Notes: generated by a model from the sequence alone, not told the origin. Numbered from the stretch's first letter, positions 53,748 to 63,404 are shown. The stretch is DNA of 64,000 bases from Methanogenium marinum (GCF_028912405.1 NZ_JAKELO010000002.1:1001276-1065275), one strand, 5' to 3'. Numbers and translations are program-made.

Positions 53748-56700
53748 ATGAGAGAGGTCACTAGCAGTTTTAATGCAGAGGAGGTGGAGGCCGCAGTCCG
53801 CTCCTTCTGGGATACCGACAATATTTACGCACAGGTCAAGGAACAACATGCAGGAAGCCCTCCCTGGTTTTTTGTGGACGGGCCCCCTTACACAACCGGC
53901 CACATCCATCTCGGCACCGCATGGAATAAAATACTCAAGGATTCAATTCTGCGGTTCCGACGCATGCAGGGCTTTGACGTCATCGATCGGGCAGGCTATG
54001 ACATGCACGGCCTCCCCATCGAGGTAAGAGTAGAACAGGAACTCGGTTTCTCTTCCAAAAAGGACATCGAGACCTATGGGATTGACAAATTCATTGAGAA
54101 CTGCAAGGACTTTGCCATCACCCACAAGGAAATTATGTCTGATCAGTTCCGTGATCTCGGCATCTGGATGGACTTTGACAATCCCTATCAGACCATCACT
54201 CCTGATTACGTTGAGGCAGCATGGTGGACGCTGAAGCGTGCAGAGGAGAAGGGACTTCTTGAACGTGGATACCGTGTTGTCAACATTTGTCCCCGCTGTG
54301 AAACAGCAATTGCCGACTCTGAAGTGGAGTACTGGGATGAGACAGACCCGTCCATCTTTGTGAAGTTCCCGGTTCAGGACAGGGAAAACGAATTTTTCGT
54401 CATCTGGACCACCACCCCGTGGACGCTTCCTGCCAATGTGGCAGTGGCCGTGCGCGATGACTTTACCTATGCCCGCGTTCAGGCAGTCAAAGACGGCAAA
54501 GAAGAGATTCTCTGGATCGGTGAACCACTTGTGGAAGAAGTGCTCAGGAAAGGCCGGTATCAGGATTTCACCATCCTTGAAACCGTCACCGGCGATGCAC
54601 TCATCGGCATGCACTACCGTTCACCGCTGGAGGAGCAGGTGCCTATCCAGAAGAATGTAGAGCACCGGGTTGTCTATGCCGACTTTGTCACAATGGAGAA
54701 CACCGGCCTCGTGCACATGGCACCGGGCCATGGATGGGATGATTCACTCGTGGGTCAGAAGGAAGGGCTCGAGAGCCTCTGTCCGGTGGACAACGCCGGC
54801 ATCTATACCGCCAATGCCGGTATCTTTGCGGGTAAATTTGTGAAGGACGCCGACCCGGATGTGATGGATGCCCTCGGAGACTATCTCCTTGCAAAGAAGA
54901 AAATTACCCACCGCTATGGGCACTGCTGGCGCTGCAAGACCCCTATCATCATGATATCAACAGAACAGTGGTTCATTGCTATCCCAAAGATAAAAGACCA
55001 GATGCTCGCTGAGATCGCCCGGGTAGAATGGCAGCCAGAATGGGCCGGTTCAGCACGGTTCCACGACTTTGTGGCGGGCGCCCGTGACTGGTGCATCTCA
55101 CGCCAGCGCTACTGGGGCATCCCCATTCCTGTCTGGGAGTGCGACGCGTGCGATGCCCGAAAGGTCTTCGGCACGGTTGCAGAACTCAACGAGGCCGCCG
55201 GGACAAATCTCACTGACCCACACCGCCCGTATGTAGACGATGTGACCATCCCCTGCACCTGTGGTGGAACGATGCGACGGGTCACAGACATCTTTGATGT
55301 CTGGTTTGATTCGGCAATGGCTTCATGGGCCACCCTCGGATTCCCCCGGAAGACGGCTGAGTTCGAACGTCTCTGGCCTGCGGCGTTCATCACCGAAGGG
55401 CAGGACCAGACACGCGGCTGGTTCTACTCCCAGCTGGGCGCCTCGGTGATTGCCTTTGACCAGGCACCCTACAACAAGGTCCTCATGCACGGCTTTGCGC
55501 TGGACGCAGATGGCCGCAAGATGAGCAAATCTGTTGGTAACGTGGTCACACCAGAGGAAGTGGTGGAAAAGGTCGGAGTGGACGTCCTCCGCCTCTATCT
55601 GCTCTCCGCAAGCGCACCGTGGGACGACCTGAAGTTTAACTGGGAAGGTATCAAGACCACTAACAGAACCATCAACATCCTCTGGAATGTCTACCGCTTC
55701 CCGTTGCCATACATGATTCTTGACGCATTTTCACCGGAGACGGCTGCAGATGGCACATGGGACGGAGAATATATCCGGGCACATCTCTCTGAGATGCCGG
55801 AAGAGGACCGCTGGATCATCTCACGCGTCAACACCCTTACCGCACAGGTCGGAAAGGATATCGATAACGGAATGCTCCACAAGGCCACCCGCGCCTGCCT
55901 CACCTGCATCTTAGAAGATGTCTCCCGCTGGTATGTCCAGCTTGTCCGGCCACGAATGTGGCTGGAAGAAGATGCAACGGAGAAGCGTGAAGCATACGAG
56001 ACGATGTACTACGTCATGCGGCGCATCTGCTCGGCTCTAGCACCGTTTGCACCACATATCACCGAGAATATCTATGCCAACCTTCGCACAGAGAAAGACC
56101 CGATGAGCATTCACATGCTGCCATGGTTTGCAGGCGATGAAACACTCATCGACACCGTCCTTGAAACAGATATGGACGTCATCCGTTCCTTTGACGAGGC
56201 AGTAGCAACCGCCCGGCAGGAAGGCGGCCGCAAACTCCGCTGGCCAATCGGAGAGACCTTTGTCCTTACAGACAGCGATGCTGTGGAAAACGCCATCACA
56301 CAGATGGATGACCTTGCCCGCCAGCGGGCCAACAGCCAGGCCATCACCATTGTCCGCGGTGCATGGGACCGGATGGGATGCTCCGCAGAACCAGTGATGA
56401 GGGGTATTGGCCCTGAATTTGGCAAAGACGGTCCAAAAGTGAAGGCAGCAATAGAAGCGGCCGACGCCGCAACCCTGAAGAGAGCGATCGTTGCTGAAGG
56501 TGAGGTTTCAGTGGGTGGTTTTACCATCACAGAAAAGCACATCACCTTCTCAGAAAAGATGCCGGATAATATCTTTGCAGCAGAGATGGCAGAAGCCACC
56601 GTCTGCGTGGACATCTCCCTCACCCCGGAATTGGAGGGTATTGGATTTTCCCGCGAAGTCGTGCGGAGAATTCAGGAGATGAGACGCCAGCTTGACCTGA

Positions 56701-56918
56701 ATGTCGAAGACTTCATCACAGCAGATGTTGCCATCACAGACACCCGTGTGCGGGGCCTTCTTGCAGGCACCCACGAAGATAATATTGCCGGAGAAGTCAG
56801 GGCCACAGCACTTTCCATCACCCCTGCAGCAGGGGAGACCAGAGAAGACGGCCTGACAACAGAATGGGATGTGGAAGGAGTAACAATTTCCATCCACATT
56901 CAGAAAAACGAACAGTAA
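53748..56918 (+). CDS. ileS: Isoleucyl-tRNA synthetase
   Basis: A class I synthetase of 1056 residues. It has the HIGH motif as GHIHLGTAWNKI (about 46-57), the CP1 editing domain (about 190-390; WTTTPWTLPANVA), a zinc pair region near CWRCKTP and CDAC, the KMSKS motif in GRKMSKSVGNVV (about 590-600), then the anticodon-binding domain and the C-terminal extension. The length is normal for archaeal IleS. The start ATG 53748 follows an inverted repeat. Confidence 0.97.
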   Translation: MREVTSSFNAEEVEAAVRSFWDTDNIYAQVKEQHAGSPPWFFVDGPPYTTGHIHLGTAWNKILKDSILRFRRMQGFDVIDRAGYDMHGLPIEVRVEQELGFSSKKDIETYGIDKFIENCKDFAITHKEIMSDQFRDLGIWMDFDNPYQTITPDYVEAAWWTLKRAEEKGLLERGYRVVNICPRCETAIADSEVEYWDETDPSIFVKFPVQDRENEFFVIWTTTPWTLPANVAVAVRDDFTYARVQAVKDGKEEILWIGEPLVEEVLRKGRYQDFTILETVTGDALIGMHYRSPLEEQVPIQKNVEHRVVYADFVTMENTGLVHMAPGHGWDDSLVGQKEGLESLCPVDNAGIYTANAGIFAGKFVKDADPDVMDALGDYLLAKKKITHRYGHCWRCKTPIIMISTEQWFIAIPKIKDQMLAEIARVEWQPEWAGSARFHDFVAGARDWCISRQRYWGIPIPVWECDACDARKVFGTVAELNEAAGTNLTDPHRPYVDDVTIPCTCGGTMRRVTDIFDVWFDSAMASWATLGFPRKTAEFERLWPAAFITEGQDQTRGWFYSQLGASVIAFDQAPYNKVLMHGFALDADGRKMSKSVGNVVTPEEVVEKVGVDVLRLYLLSASAPWDDLKFNWEGIKTTNRTINILWNVYRFPLPYMILDAFSPETAADGTWDGEYIRAHLSEMPEEDRWIISRVNTLTAQVGKDIDNGMLHKATRACLTCILEDVSRWYVQLVRPRMWLEEDATEKREAYETMYYVMRRICSALAPFAPHITENIYANLRTEKDPMSIHMLPWFAGDETLIDTVLETDMDVIRSFDEAVATARQEGGRKLRWPIGETFVLTDSDAVENAITQMDDLARQRANSQAITIVRGAWDRMGCSAEPVMRGIGPEFGKDGPKVKAAIEAADAATLKRAIVAEGEVSVGGFTITEKHITFSEKMPDNIFAAEMAEATVCVDISLTPELEGIGFSREVVRRIQEMRRQLDLNVEDFITADVAITDTRVRGLLAGTHEDNIAGEVRATALSITPAAGETREDGLTTEWDVEGVTISIHIQKNEQ

Positions 56919-57006
56919 ATCGCCAGGTTTCGTATGTTCATATGAGAAATCACATTGTGATTTCCAAAATGAACTATTTTTTTAAAAAAACTCTTCCCGA
57001 ATCAGT

Positions 57007-57195
57007 ATGAGTGAATATCCTGATAATTCACCTTTGTTTGAGAACGGAAACACACCTTCATTATTCACATATTTTACCAAAAATACGGTAAAAACAAGGG
57101 GAGTAAAATTCCTTTTTGACAGGCACATACCACTCAGAAATCCCTATACAATTTCTGATCCGGGTGAAATATCCCATGAATGCAGGATTATCTGA
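57007..57195 (+). CDS. Doubtful short ORF (62 aa)
   Basis: An open frame with ATG 57007 about 25 nt after an A/T-rich TATA-like stretch. The product is not recognised and has no motif. It contains an inverted repeat TTTTACC...GGTAAAA (57072-57093). Low-complexity DNA such as this often gives chance frames, so treat it as possible only. The intergenic space 56919-57358 otherwise holds the hairpins listed separately. Confidence 0.15.
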   Translation: MSEYPDNSPLFENGNTPSLFTYFTKNTVKTRGVKFLFDRHIPLRNPYTISDPGEISHECRII

Positions 57196-57210
57196 ACAAA
57201 ACAAAGAGCA

Positions 57211-57289
57211 GGTGGGATGCTGGCCCACCCCCGTGACCTATCTCATCTGATGGGGTGAGTCTTGCAGGGAGGAGCACCCCCTCCCTTGC
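57211..57289. other. GC-rich hairpin cluster between ileS and thg1
   Basis: Three nearby hairpins: GGTGGG/CCCACC (57211-57229), CTCA/TGAG around 57242-57259, and GCAGGGAG/CTCCCTTGC (57264-57289, one bulge), followed by TTGCTTTTCG. In an otherwise AT-rich gap this stands out. It may be a bidirectional terminator between convergent genes or a small structured RNA; the strand is undecided. Confidence 0.4.
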
Positions 57290-57358
57290 TTTTCGATTCA
57301 GTTGAATGAATGCCCACAGAAAACAGCGAAAAGCCTTTTTTTGAGTCACACATTCATC

Positions 57359-58090
57359 TCAAACAAGAGAGAGATGTGAGCGCAGCCAGGCATCCCCTTC
57401 GGGTTCACCAAAGAGTGGAAGAGCATCATCCTGCACAACTACCCGGCGGGTTGTGGTGACCTTCTCATCAGTGACCGGATTATACCCCTCTTTTATGATT
57501 TCTGTGCGATAACAGGCAATGCCGCGCCGTTCCCAGGCAGGGGTTTTTGCAAGATTGATACCGCGTCCAAACATCATCTCGTGCATTCCGGGGCCCTTCA
57601 TCCCCCGAAGGACACGCGCAGCCTGTACTGCCGTCATTCCTTCATCAATGAGTGCATGCTGACAGTAACCATTGATGTGATTGCGCCATGCTTCCCGCTG
57701 ACGCATTGCCATGTAGGCAATGGTCGCCGGGACGTCTGCAACAATGACCCGCGAGTCAAACGCCACCGGTGTATCCAGACGAAGGGCGAGCGTGAGAGCA
57801 CTTGCTGCATATGAGGCGCAGACCGAATCAATTTTTTCCACCCTTCCGTTGAACGGCACACGGGGAAAGAAGAGGGAGATCTCGTCAGAGAAGGTGTAGG
57901 CGAACGATGGTTCAAGGCCGGATGACGAGAGCAACTGCTCGGATACCACCGCCATGGCGTCTGAAAACCTCCGATCATAGGGCTTTTCAAACCCCATATC
58001 ACGAGTAAAACGGTGAAAAGCCCGCCCATCAAGCCGGACGACAAATGGGGGGAAGATTGAAAGTTTGCTGAATATTTCCCGGTCCTGCAT
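57359..58090 (-). CDS. tRNA(His) guanylyltransferase, Thg1-like
   Basis: A 243-residue reverse (3'-5') polymerase-like enzyme that adds G(-1) or repairs 5' tRNA ends. The catalytic region has FVVRLDGRAFHRFTRDMGFEKPYD (in parts: VRLDGRAFHRF, GFEKPYD; first metal Asp), and SFAYTFSDEISLFF (second metal Asp). NHINGYCQHAL follows. ATG 58090 (MQDREIFSKLS) has GGAGATGA five bases upstream; ATG 58099 is an alternative. It lies 58 bp after the PRC-barrel gene on the same strand. Confidence 0.9.
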   Translation of the reverse strand: MQDREIFSKLSIFPPFVVRLDGRAFHRFTRDMGFEKPYDRRFSDAMAVVSEQLLSSSGLEPSFAYTFSDEISLFFPRVPFNGRVEKIDSVCASYAASALTLALRLDTPVAFDSRVIVADVPATIAYMAMRQREAWRNHINGYCQHALIDEGMTAVQAARVLRGMKGPGMHEMMFGRGINLAKTPAWERRGIACYRTEIIKEGYNPVTDEKVTTTRRVVVQDDALPLFGEPEGDAWLRSHLSLV

Positions 58091-58148
58091 ACTTGTCATC
58101 TCCGGGTTCTTCTGGATCAAGGAGCCCCCACCCACCCATCCGGAACCA

Positions 58149-58412
58149 TCAGTCCTCAATAGTTTCAGACCGGGTCATTCCTGCAAGGTGACGAATAATA
58201 ACAATGTCCCCAACAGCCCGGATTATGCGGTACGGGATCTTAACCCCCTTGAAATTCGTGAGTTCAAGCACTTCACGATTCACGTTCCCCAACGCAAGTG
58301 ATTCCATCTTTTTTGTATCGACATTGATGATAACATCGTCCACATCACCCACGTAGACGGCGTTTTCGGTATACACCTTCATCCCGAACAATTCGGTTAT
58401 TGCGCTCTTCAT
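58149..58412 (-). CDS. PRC-barrel domain protein
   Basis: An 87-residue single PRC-barrel protein: the N-terminal ITELFGMKVYTENAVYVGDVDDVIIN (in parts: LFGMKVYTEN, YVGDVDDVIIN) and a core ending IPYRIIRAVGDIVII. The fold resembles the RimM C-domain and the photosynthetic H subunit; small archaeal versions are linked to RNA metabolism and CdpA/CdpB-type division proteins. ATG 58412 (MKSAITEL) was chosen, with ATG 58421 also possible. Next to thg1 on the same strand, so likely one operon. Confidence 0.83.
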   Translation of the reverse strand: MKSAITELFGMKVYTENAVYVGDVDDVIINVDTKKMESLALGNVNREVLELTNFKGVKIPYRIIRAVGDIVIIRHLAGMTRSETIED

Positions 58413-58464
58413 CGTAATCATTGGAAGATATAATCATTAAATATTAAAAATATAGTCCATTCAT

Positions 58465-59643
58465 ATGGACGGTTCTTTTGAAATCGGAAAACTGGCAGGT
58501 ATTCCAATAAAGATTCACTATACCTTCTTTTTGATCATTCCGATCTTTGCCATCATCATCGGAACTCAGATTGAGTTGACCGTAAGCCTCGTAGAACAGG
58601 TATTCGGCCTCACAGAACCAATTGACACATCACTTATCACAGAGGGTTTCATGCCATATATCCTGGGCGTGCTGGTCTCATTCCTCCTCTTTGTGGGTGT
58701 ATTTCTGCATGAAATGGCCCATTCGGTGGTCGCTCTCCACAAGGGCATGAAGGTCAGTTCTATCACCCTCTTCATCCTGGGAGGCGCTTCAGAAATTGAA
58801 ACCGAGGTCTCACCCCGGCCGCGGGACGAGCTCCCTATGGCCATCGCAGGCCCACTGATGAGTCTTTTTATCGGACTTGTCTCTGAAGGAATCGCCTACG
58901 CAAGCCTCATTTCCATCCCGGACCCCGCAGTTGCAGGCCTCTTCTTCTACATCTTCGGGTATCTGGGCTTGCTCAATATCATCCTCTTCGCCTTCAATCT
59001 CCTGCCTGCATTCCCCATGGATGGAGGGCGGGTGCTCCGCGCCCTGCTTGCTATCTGGCTTCCGATTGAAAAGGCGACACGCATTGCAGCAGAAATCGGG
59101 AGGGTGGTTGCTATAATATTCGGCATTATCGGCCTGATTTCCTTTAACGTCATCCTCATCCTGATTGCCGTATTCATCTATCTCGGCGCCGGACAGGAAG
59201 TGACGATGATCCGGTATACACAGTTGCTTGCAGGCGTAACCGTCCGGGATGCAATGACCACACCAGTGACCACAGTGTCCCCGGAGATGCCGGTCACAGA
59301 CGCAATGGATCTGATGTATTCCACCCGCCACCTCGGATTTCCGGTACTGGAACACGGCAACCTCGCAGGGATGGTCACTCTGCATGACATACAGACGGCC
59401 TCTGGTATCGACAGAGATGCCCTTCAGGTCCGCGACATCATGACACAGGAGGTCATCACCATCAAACCCGAAGATGACCTCTACGATGCCCTTAAAATCC
59501 TTGCACCCAACACCATCGGCCGGATACCCGTCGTCGAGAACGGAGAGGTGACAGGTATTGTCACCAGAACAGATATTCTCAAACTGATGGAGATACGGGA
59601 AGTGAGCGGCACCAAAACCGTCCAGAGTCTGCTTAAACCATAG
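58465..59643 (+). CDS. Site-2 protease (M50) with CBS domain pair
   Basis: A six-TM intramembrane metalloprotease of 392 residues. HEMAHSVVALHKG (about 89-101) is the HExxH zinc site, and NLLPAFPMDGGRVLRA (about 178-193) supplies the third ligand Asp. Two C-terminal CBS domains (about 260-390; VRDAMTTPVTTVSPEM and VRDIMTQEVITIKPED) probably sense adenosyl ligands and gate access, as in other archaeal S2P-CBS proteins. The substrate, often a membrane-bound regulator, is unknown. Divergent from the PRC-barrel gene. Confidence 0.92.
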   Translation: MDGSFEIGKLAGIPIKIHYTFFLIIPIFAIIIGTQIELTVSLVEQVFGLTEPIDTSLITEGFMPYILGVLVSFLLFVGVFLHEMAHSVVALHKGMKVSSITLFILGGASEIETEVSPRPRDELPMAIAGPLMSLFIGLVSEGIAYASLISIPDPAVAGLFFYIFGYLGLLNIILFAFNLLPAFPMDGGRVLRALLAIWLPIEKATRIAAEIGRVVAIIFGIIGLISFNVILILIAVFIYLGAGQEVTMIRYTQLLAGVTVRDAMTTPVTTVSPEMPVTDAMDLMYSTRHLGFPVLEHGNLAGMVTLHDIQTASGIDRDALQVRDIMTQEVITIKPEDDLYDALKILAPNTIGRIPVVENGEVTGIVTRTDILKLMEIREVSGTKTVQSLLKP

Positions 59644-59679
59644 GAGCAGTGCAGAAAAACAGTGCTCACACCCTTTTTT

Positions 59680-61335
59680 TCAGAACGTAAGATACGGGTC
59701 AAGCGGCGTCTCGCCGGCTATCTCCTGAAATGCGGCCAGAGACACAAACGGCCGTTTGGTGATGATGGACGCGGCCCGTTTCTTTCCAACTCCCGGAAGA
59801 TACCGAAGTGCTGCTGCAGGCAGGGTATTGATATTGACCGGAACCGACATGGCAGTCAGCGACCGCCGCCCGTGATCACAGACGGCAGCATCAAGCACGG
59901 TTCCTTCAGAAATCTCTGCGGGTATGCCCGTAAGGATGGGATATGACCCCATCTGCCGTCCAAATGAAATTCTGCCGGATTCCTCAACAAAAATATCGCG
60001 CAGCAGTGTGCCTGCCGGAAATACCCGCTGCAGCATAGGGGTGTCAAACGTCTTGCGCACATGCTCACGGAAGGTGCGGAACCGGGCATCATGCTCACCA
60101 AGCGTATTATTTTCCCATGCCTTCGTGCCTTCAAAAGGCATCAGCTGGCGGATATTGACCCGGCGCACCAAAAGACCGGATGCAAGAAGTTCCTCAAGGA
60201 ATGCCTCGTTTTTATCATACGTCTCTTCTGTCTCACCGGCAAGGCCGCAGACAAAGTTCAGGCCCGGAAGAAGATGGGGGATACCCCTGTCCCGGATGCC
60301 CCCTACTTCGTTTACGATGCGGATCGCGTCCATCATCATCGTGGAGTCTGCCTTGAGGTTATTTGCAGCGACCACAGCGGGATCTGCGGTCTCCATGCCG
60401 AAGGCGGCAACGTCCCCTGCTGTATGATAGCGGACGATAACAGAAAGAGCCTCCCGGGCAGCGTCCGGGTTGCGGGCAATGGTGCCGGGATTGACATTGT
60501 CGATGTGCAGAGTCCGGAGGTCGGGTGCTGCCTCCCGGATACCGGCGAAGAGTGACTCGAGTGCGGTTACATCAGGTGCAGGAAATTCCTTTTTTCCCTT
60601 CGTCCCGTAGGCAAGAATATCCGGCTGGCGTCCGAGGCGGAAGTGCACCGCCCCGTGGCTGGCAAGAGCAGCAATCTCAGCATGAACGTCTTCTGCCGGG
60701 CGATATTGTGGCAGACCGTAAAACGGTTCCGTGCAGAACGAACAGCCCCCGGTCACCGCCCGGGAACAACCACGGGCAGTCTCAATTTCACATATGAGCC
60801 ACGGAAACCGGGGATGGTCAGAGATAATGCCACTCCCTGCAACAAGCCAGCGCGAAAAATCAGGATAGGAGAGGGTTCCCTCAGGGCTTCCACCGGCAAG
60901 AAGATGTGCAAGTGCTGCCGGAACGTCCCCTTCCAACAGGTGGTCAAACCCGGAGATGGCCTGCCGAACGGCGACAGAACCTCCACCCGGACTGTAACCG
61001 AAGGTGACCGGTCCCCCAAGAACGGTCACAGGACCATATAGCGTGGCCGCTACCTGCCGAATCTCGGTCAGGGTAGCAGGTGTGCCGGCAAAATAGGTAC
61101 CTGGCACAGTGACCCCTGCAATCATCACCACAAGGGCTGCACGGTCAAGCAGTGTGAATAGGGATGAATCTACTCTCAGCTGATCGATGGTCAGGTAGCG
61201 GACATGATATCCGGCTTCGGTGCAGACGCCTGCCACCGCCCGTATATTCGGGGAGATGTAGGGCGAAACACCCAGACATGCCGGTTCATCGACATACCCA
61301 TCAACAATCCAGGCTTCAGGCGGATCAGATATCAT
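59680..61335 (-). CDS. Radical SAM protein with C-terminal helix-hairpin-helix (COG1031 type)
   Basis: A 551-residue protein. An N-terminal B12-binding-like Rossmann region (about 1-175) precedes the radical SAM core, where the cluster motif is spaced CSRAVTGGCSFC (C-x7-C-x2-C), unlike the common C-x3-C-x2-C. The C-terminus has helix-hairpin-helix YLPGVGKKRAASIITKRPF and can bind nucleic acid. The start ATG 61335 overlaps mptE by 11 nt. The reaction is unknown; an RNA modification role is suggested only by the HhH domain. Confidence 0.82.
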   Translation of the reverse strand: MISDPPEAWIVDGYVDEPACLGVSPYISPNIRAVAGVCTEAGYHVRYLTIDQLRVDSSLFTLLDRAALVVMIAGVTVPGTYFAGTPATLTEIRQVAATLYGPVTVLGGPVTFGYSPGGGSVAVRQAISGFDHLLEGDVPAALAHLLAGGSPEGTLSYPDFSRWLVAGSGIISDHPRFPWLICEIETARGCSRAVTGGCSFCTEPFYGLPQYRPAEDVHAEIAALASHGAVHFRLGRQPDILAYGTKGKKEFPAPDVTALESLFAGIREAAPDLRTLHIDNVNPGTIARNPDAAREALSVIVRYHTAGDVAAFGMETADPAVVAANNLKADSTMMMDAIRIVNEVGGIRDRGIPHLLPGLNFVCGLAGETEETYDKNEAFLEELLASGLLVRRVNIRQLMPFEGTKAWENNTLGEHDARFRTFREHVRKTFDTPMLQRVFPAGTLLRDIFVEESGRISFGRQMGSYPILTGIPAEISEGTVLDAAVCDHGRRSLTAMSVPVNINTLPAAALRYLPGVGKKRAASIITKRPFVSLAAFQEIAGETPLDPYLTF

Positions 61336-61945
61336 GGCCAATAAGGGCAAGCAAGTCCCGCGCCCAGATAAGTTTTCCCTGTTTCATCGGCGGAACCGAC
61401 CGGTCGTCAAGATCGAATCCGGCAAACCGTACCTCTGCCGCCCCAAGGGCATCCGCTGCAAAAGCTGCCCGGTCACCATCAGTAAACCCGCCCCAGTTAT
61501 GCACATGACCAAAAGGCCGTGTCTGGCAGGTTAGGACCAGTGGTCCCTCAAACCGTGGCACCCAGTTCCGGAGAAGCGCCATATTGTCCCCATGCCCGTG
61601 TACTACCATCACGCATCCCTCGCGGTTCATCTCAAAAAACGAGTCTTCAGCACCGTCCAGGTCAGTAAATACCACATCCGGCAGAATTCCTGCTTTGAAA
61701 AGAACATCGGCTGCGGCATCAGCTGCGAGGACGGTTCCCACAATGGAGCCTGTCTCACGAATCAGGGAGGGAGCATTACCACATACGGTGACAACCTCTC
61801 CTTTGATGCGTTTCGCAAGCAGCACGGAATCATCAACACACGAAAGAGTGGAAAGCAGACGGGCCGCCTCCTCATCCCCCTCCCGTTCAAAGCCGAACGT
61901 TTCGCAGATAGCGGTGTAGTGAGGTTCCCAGTCCTCAAACTTCAT
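61325..61945 (-). CDS. mptE: 6-hydroxymethyl-7,8-dihydropterin pyrophosphokinase, archaeal MptE
   Basis: Transfers diphosphate to 6-hydroxymethyl-7,8-dihydropterin on the path to tetrahydromethanopterin. The DUF115 protein has GNAPSL near the nucleotide site, FTDLDGAED (acidic metal site) and the conserved GFTDGDRAAF. The 206 residues fit the archaeal single-domain enzyme. It overlaps the RCK-DHH gene upstream by 11 nt and the radical SAM gene downstream by 11 nt. Confidence 0.9.
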   Translation of the reverse strand: MKFEDWEPHYTAICETFGFEREGDEEAARLLSTLSCVDDSVLLAKRIKGEVVTVCGNAPSLIRETGSIVGTVLAADAAADVLFKAGILPDVVFTDLDGAEDSFFEMNREGCVMVVHGHGDNMALLRNWVPRFEGPLVLTCQTRPFGHVHNWGGFTDGDRAAFAADALGAAEVRFAGFDLDDRSVPPMKQGKLIWARDLLALIGHDI

Positions 61946-63404
61946 TCGGTTCCTCTTCCTCTACACCGACAATCTCCATGAAACGGTGAAGAATAGGATC
62001 GATGATGAGATCCAGCAGGACATCCTTGTTGCGCGCCATCGTAAAGACGCTCAGGGGAATATTGGCAGCACCCATACCGGAATGCCCGCCTGCCTCACCG
62101 ATCTCACCAAAGGCTTCCTCCATCGCCTGTCCAATATTAAGGCGCAGGTCCTTATTGCGGGATGAAAAGGAGATCAGCTGATCGGTGATGCCATAAACCA
62201 CTGCGGTGTTGACACCTTCCAGCTGAATGAGCATATCTGCGGCCTGTGGTATGGCGTCACGGTTGCGCACATAGCCAACATTGGAGAAGAGATAACCGGA
62301 AACAATCTTCCGGTTCCGTATTGCTGCACCCATCACCTCAAGTGTCTCCTGCGAGACCGACTGAGAGGTGATCTTCGCCAGAAGTTCATTATCCGTCAGG
62401 GGCAGAAGGAAGGCAGAAAGAGTGAGGTCAAGAGGAGAGGTATTGCGGCGGAAACCACGCGTATCGGCCATTATTCCGTAAAAAAGGGCAGTTGCGACGT
62501 TTTTATCCACCAGAACATGCAGTTCCTGCATATACTGGGTCATCATACTCGCTGTCGCACCCATATCCGGCCGGCGGTCGAGGAAATCGTATCCGTTTTT
62601 TACATCATCGTTTGGATGATGATCGATGACAATATTGATCCGGTCATCTTTTGCAAGTGCATTGTTGATTCCCGGGCCCGGTGAATCGACAATGGCGAGA
62701 TAATTGCATTCTCCAAGTGCTTCCGGGGAGATACGGTCCATCCGGATATCCAGCAGATTCACAAATGCACGGTTCTCCTGATGGCCAATCTTCCCATCAT
62801 AAAGAATCCGGCATTCGAGATTTCCTTTGGATGCCGCCTTTCCAAGAGCACAGAGTGCCATTGCACTGGAGATAGTATCAGGATCCGGATTTGTATGCGT
62901 CACAATACCCAGTGTGCCCCGCCAGGAGGCGAGCAGTTCAAAGAGTTTATGCGCCTGCCGCGAAGACTGAAGTTTGCGTGCATGGTGCACAGCTTTTTTG
63001 GCAAATACCTCCTGCGGGTGAAGCACCACGTCGGCGCCCACCGCATCATAGATATCTTTCCCTCCGGAATCTACCGCACGTGCGATGATGTAGGCCGCAG
63101 GATTTACCTCTTTTATCGTCCGCACCGCTGAGAGATTTGCCTTTTGCTCACTGGATAGGACAAATGCAACTTTTGGAACCGGAATGTCTTTCAGCATATC
63201 CTTGTCGCTGATATCCCTGCAGAACGCCTCATATTTCTGGTCACGGAGATCCTGCACCTTCTTCTCATCCTGATCAATGATGATGATATCATCAGTCTCC
63301 TTGAGAAGTTCGTATAGCACATTGTACCCGATACTGCCGCACCCGAGTATCAGGTAATCCACCGATGACGCCAACTGAGATCCATTAGGAAGATTCTCCG
63401 GCAT
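61935..63404 (-). CDS. RCK (TrkA-N)-DHH-DHHA1 phosphoesterase
   Basis: A 489-residue soluble protein. Its N-terminal Rossmann/RCK domain (about 15-150; LILGCGSIGYNVLYELL, IIIIDQDEKK) binds nucleotide. A DHH domain follows with THTNPDPDTISSAMAL and VIDHHPND, then DHHA1 with GGHSGMGAAN. DHH-DHHA1 proteins cleave c-di-AMP or short oligonucleotides. An RCK fused to it suggests a link between a cyclic nucleotide and K+ transport (inference). Its promoter has TTATAAAAA (63423-63431, minus) about 20-27 nt before ATG 63404, so the mRNA is nearly leaderless. Confidence 0.85.
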   Translation of the reverse strand: MPENLPNGSQLASSVDYLILGCGSIGYNVLYELLKETDDIIIIDQDEKKVQDLRDQKYEAFCRDISDKDMLKDIPVPKVAFVLSSEQKANLSAVRTIKEVNPAAYIIARAVDSGGKDIYDAVGADVVLHPQEVFAKKAVHHARKLQSSRQAHKLFELLASWRGTLGIVTHTNPDPDTISSAMALCALGKAASKGNLECRILYDGKIGHQENRAFVNLLDIRMDRISPEALGECNYLAIVDSPGPGINNALAKDDRINIVIDHHPNDDVKNGYDFLDRRPDMGATASMMTQYMQELHVLVDKNVATALFYGIMADTRGFRRNTSPLDLTLSAFLLPLTDNELLAKITSQSVSQETLEVMGAAIRNRKIVSGYLFSNVGYVRNRDAIPQAADMLIQLEGVNTAVVYGITDQLISFSSRNKDLRLNIGQAMEEAFGEIGEAGGHSGMGAANIPLSVFTMARNKDVLLDLIIDPILHRFMEIVGVEEEEPNEV

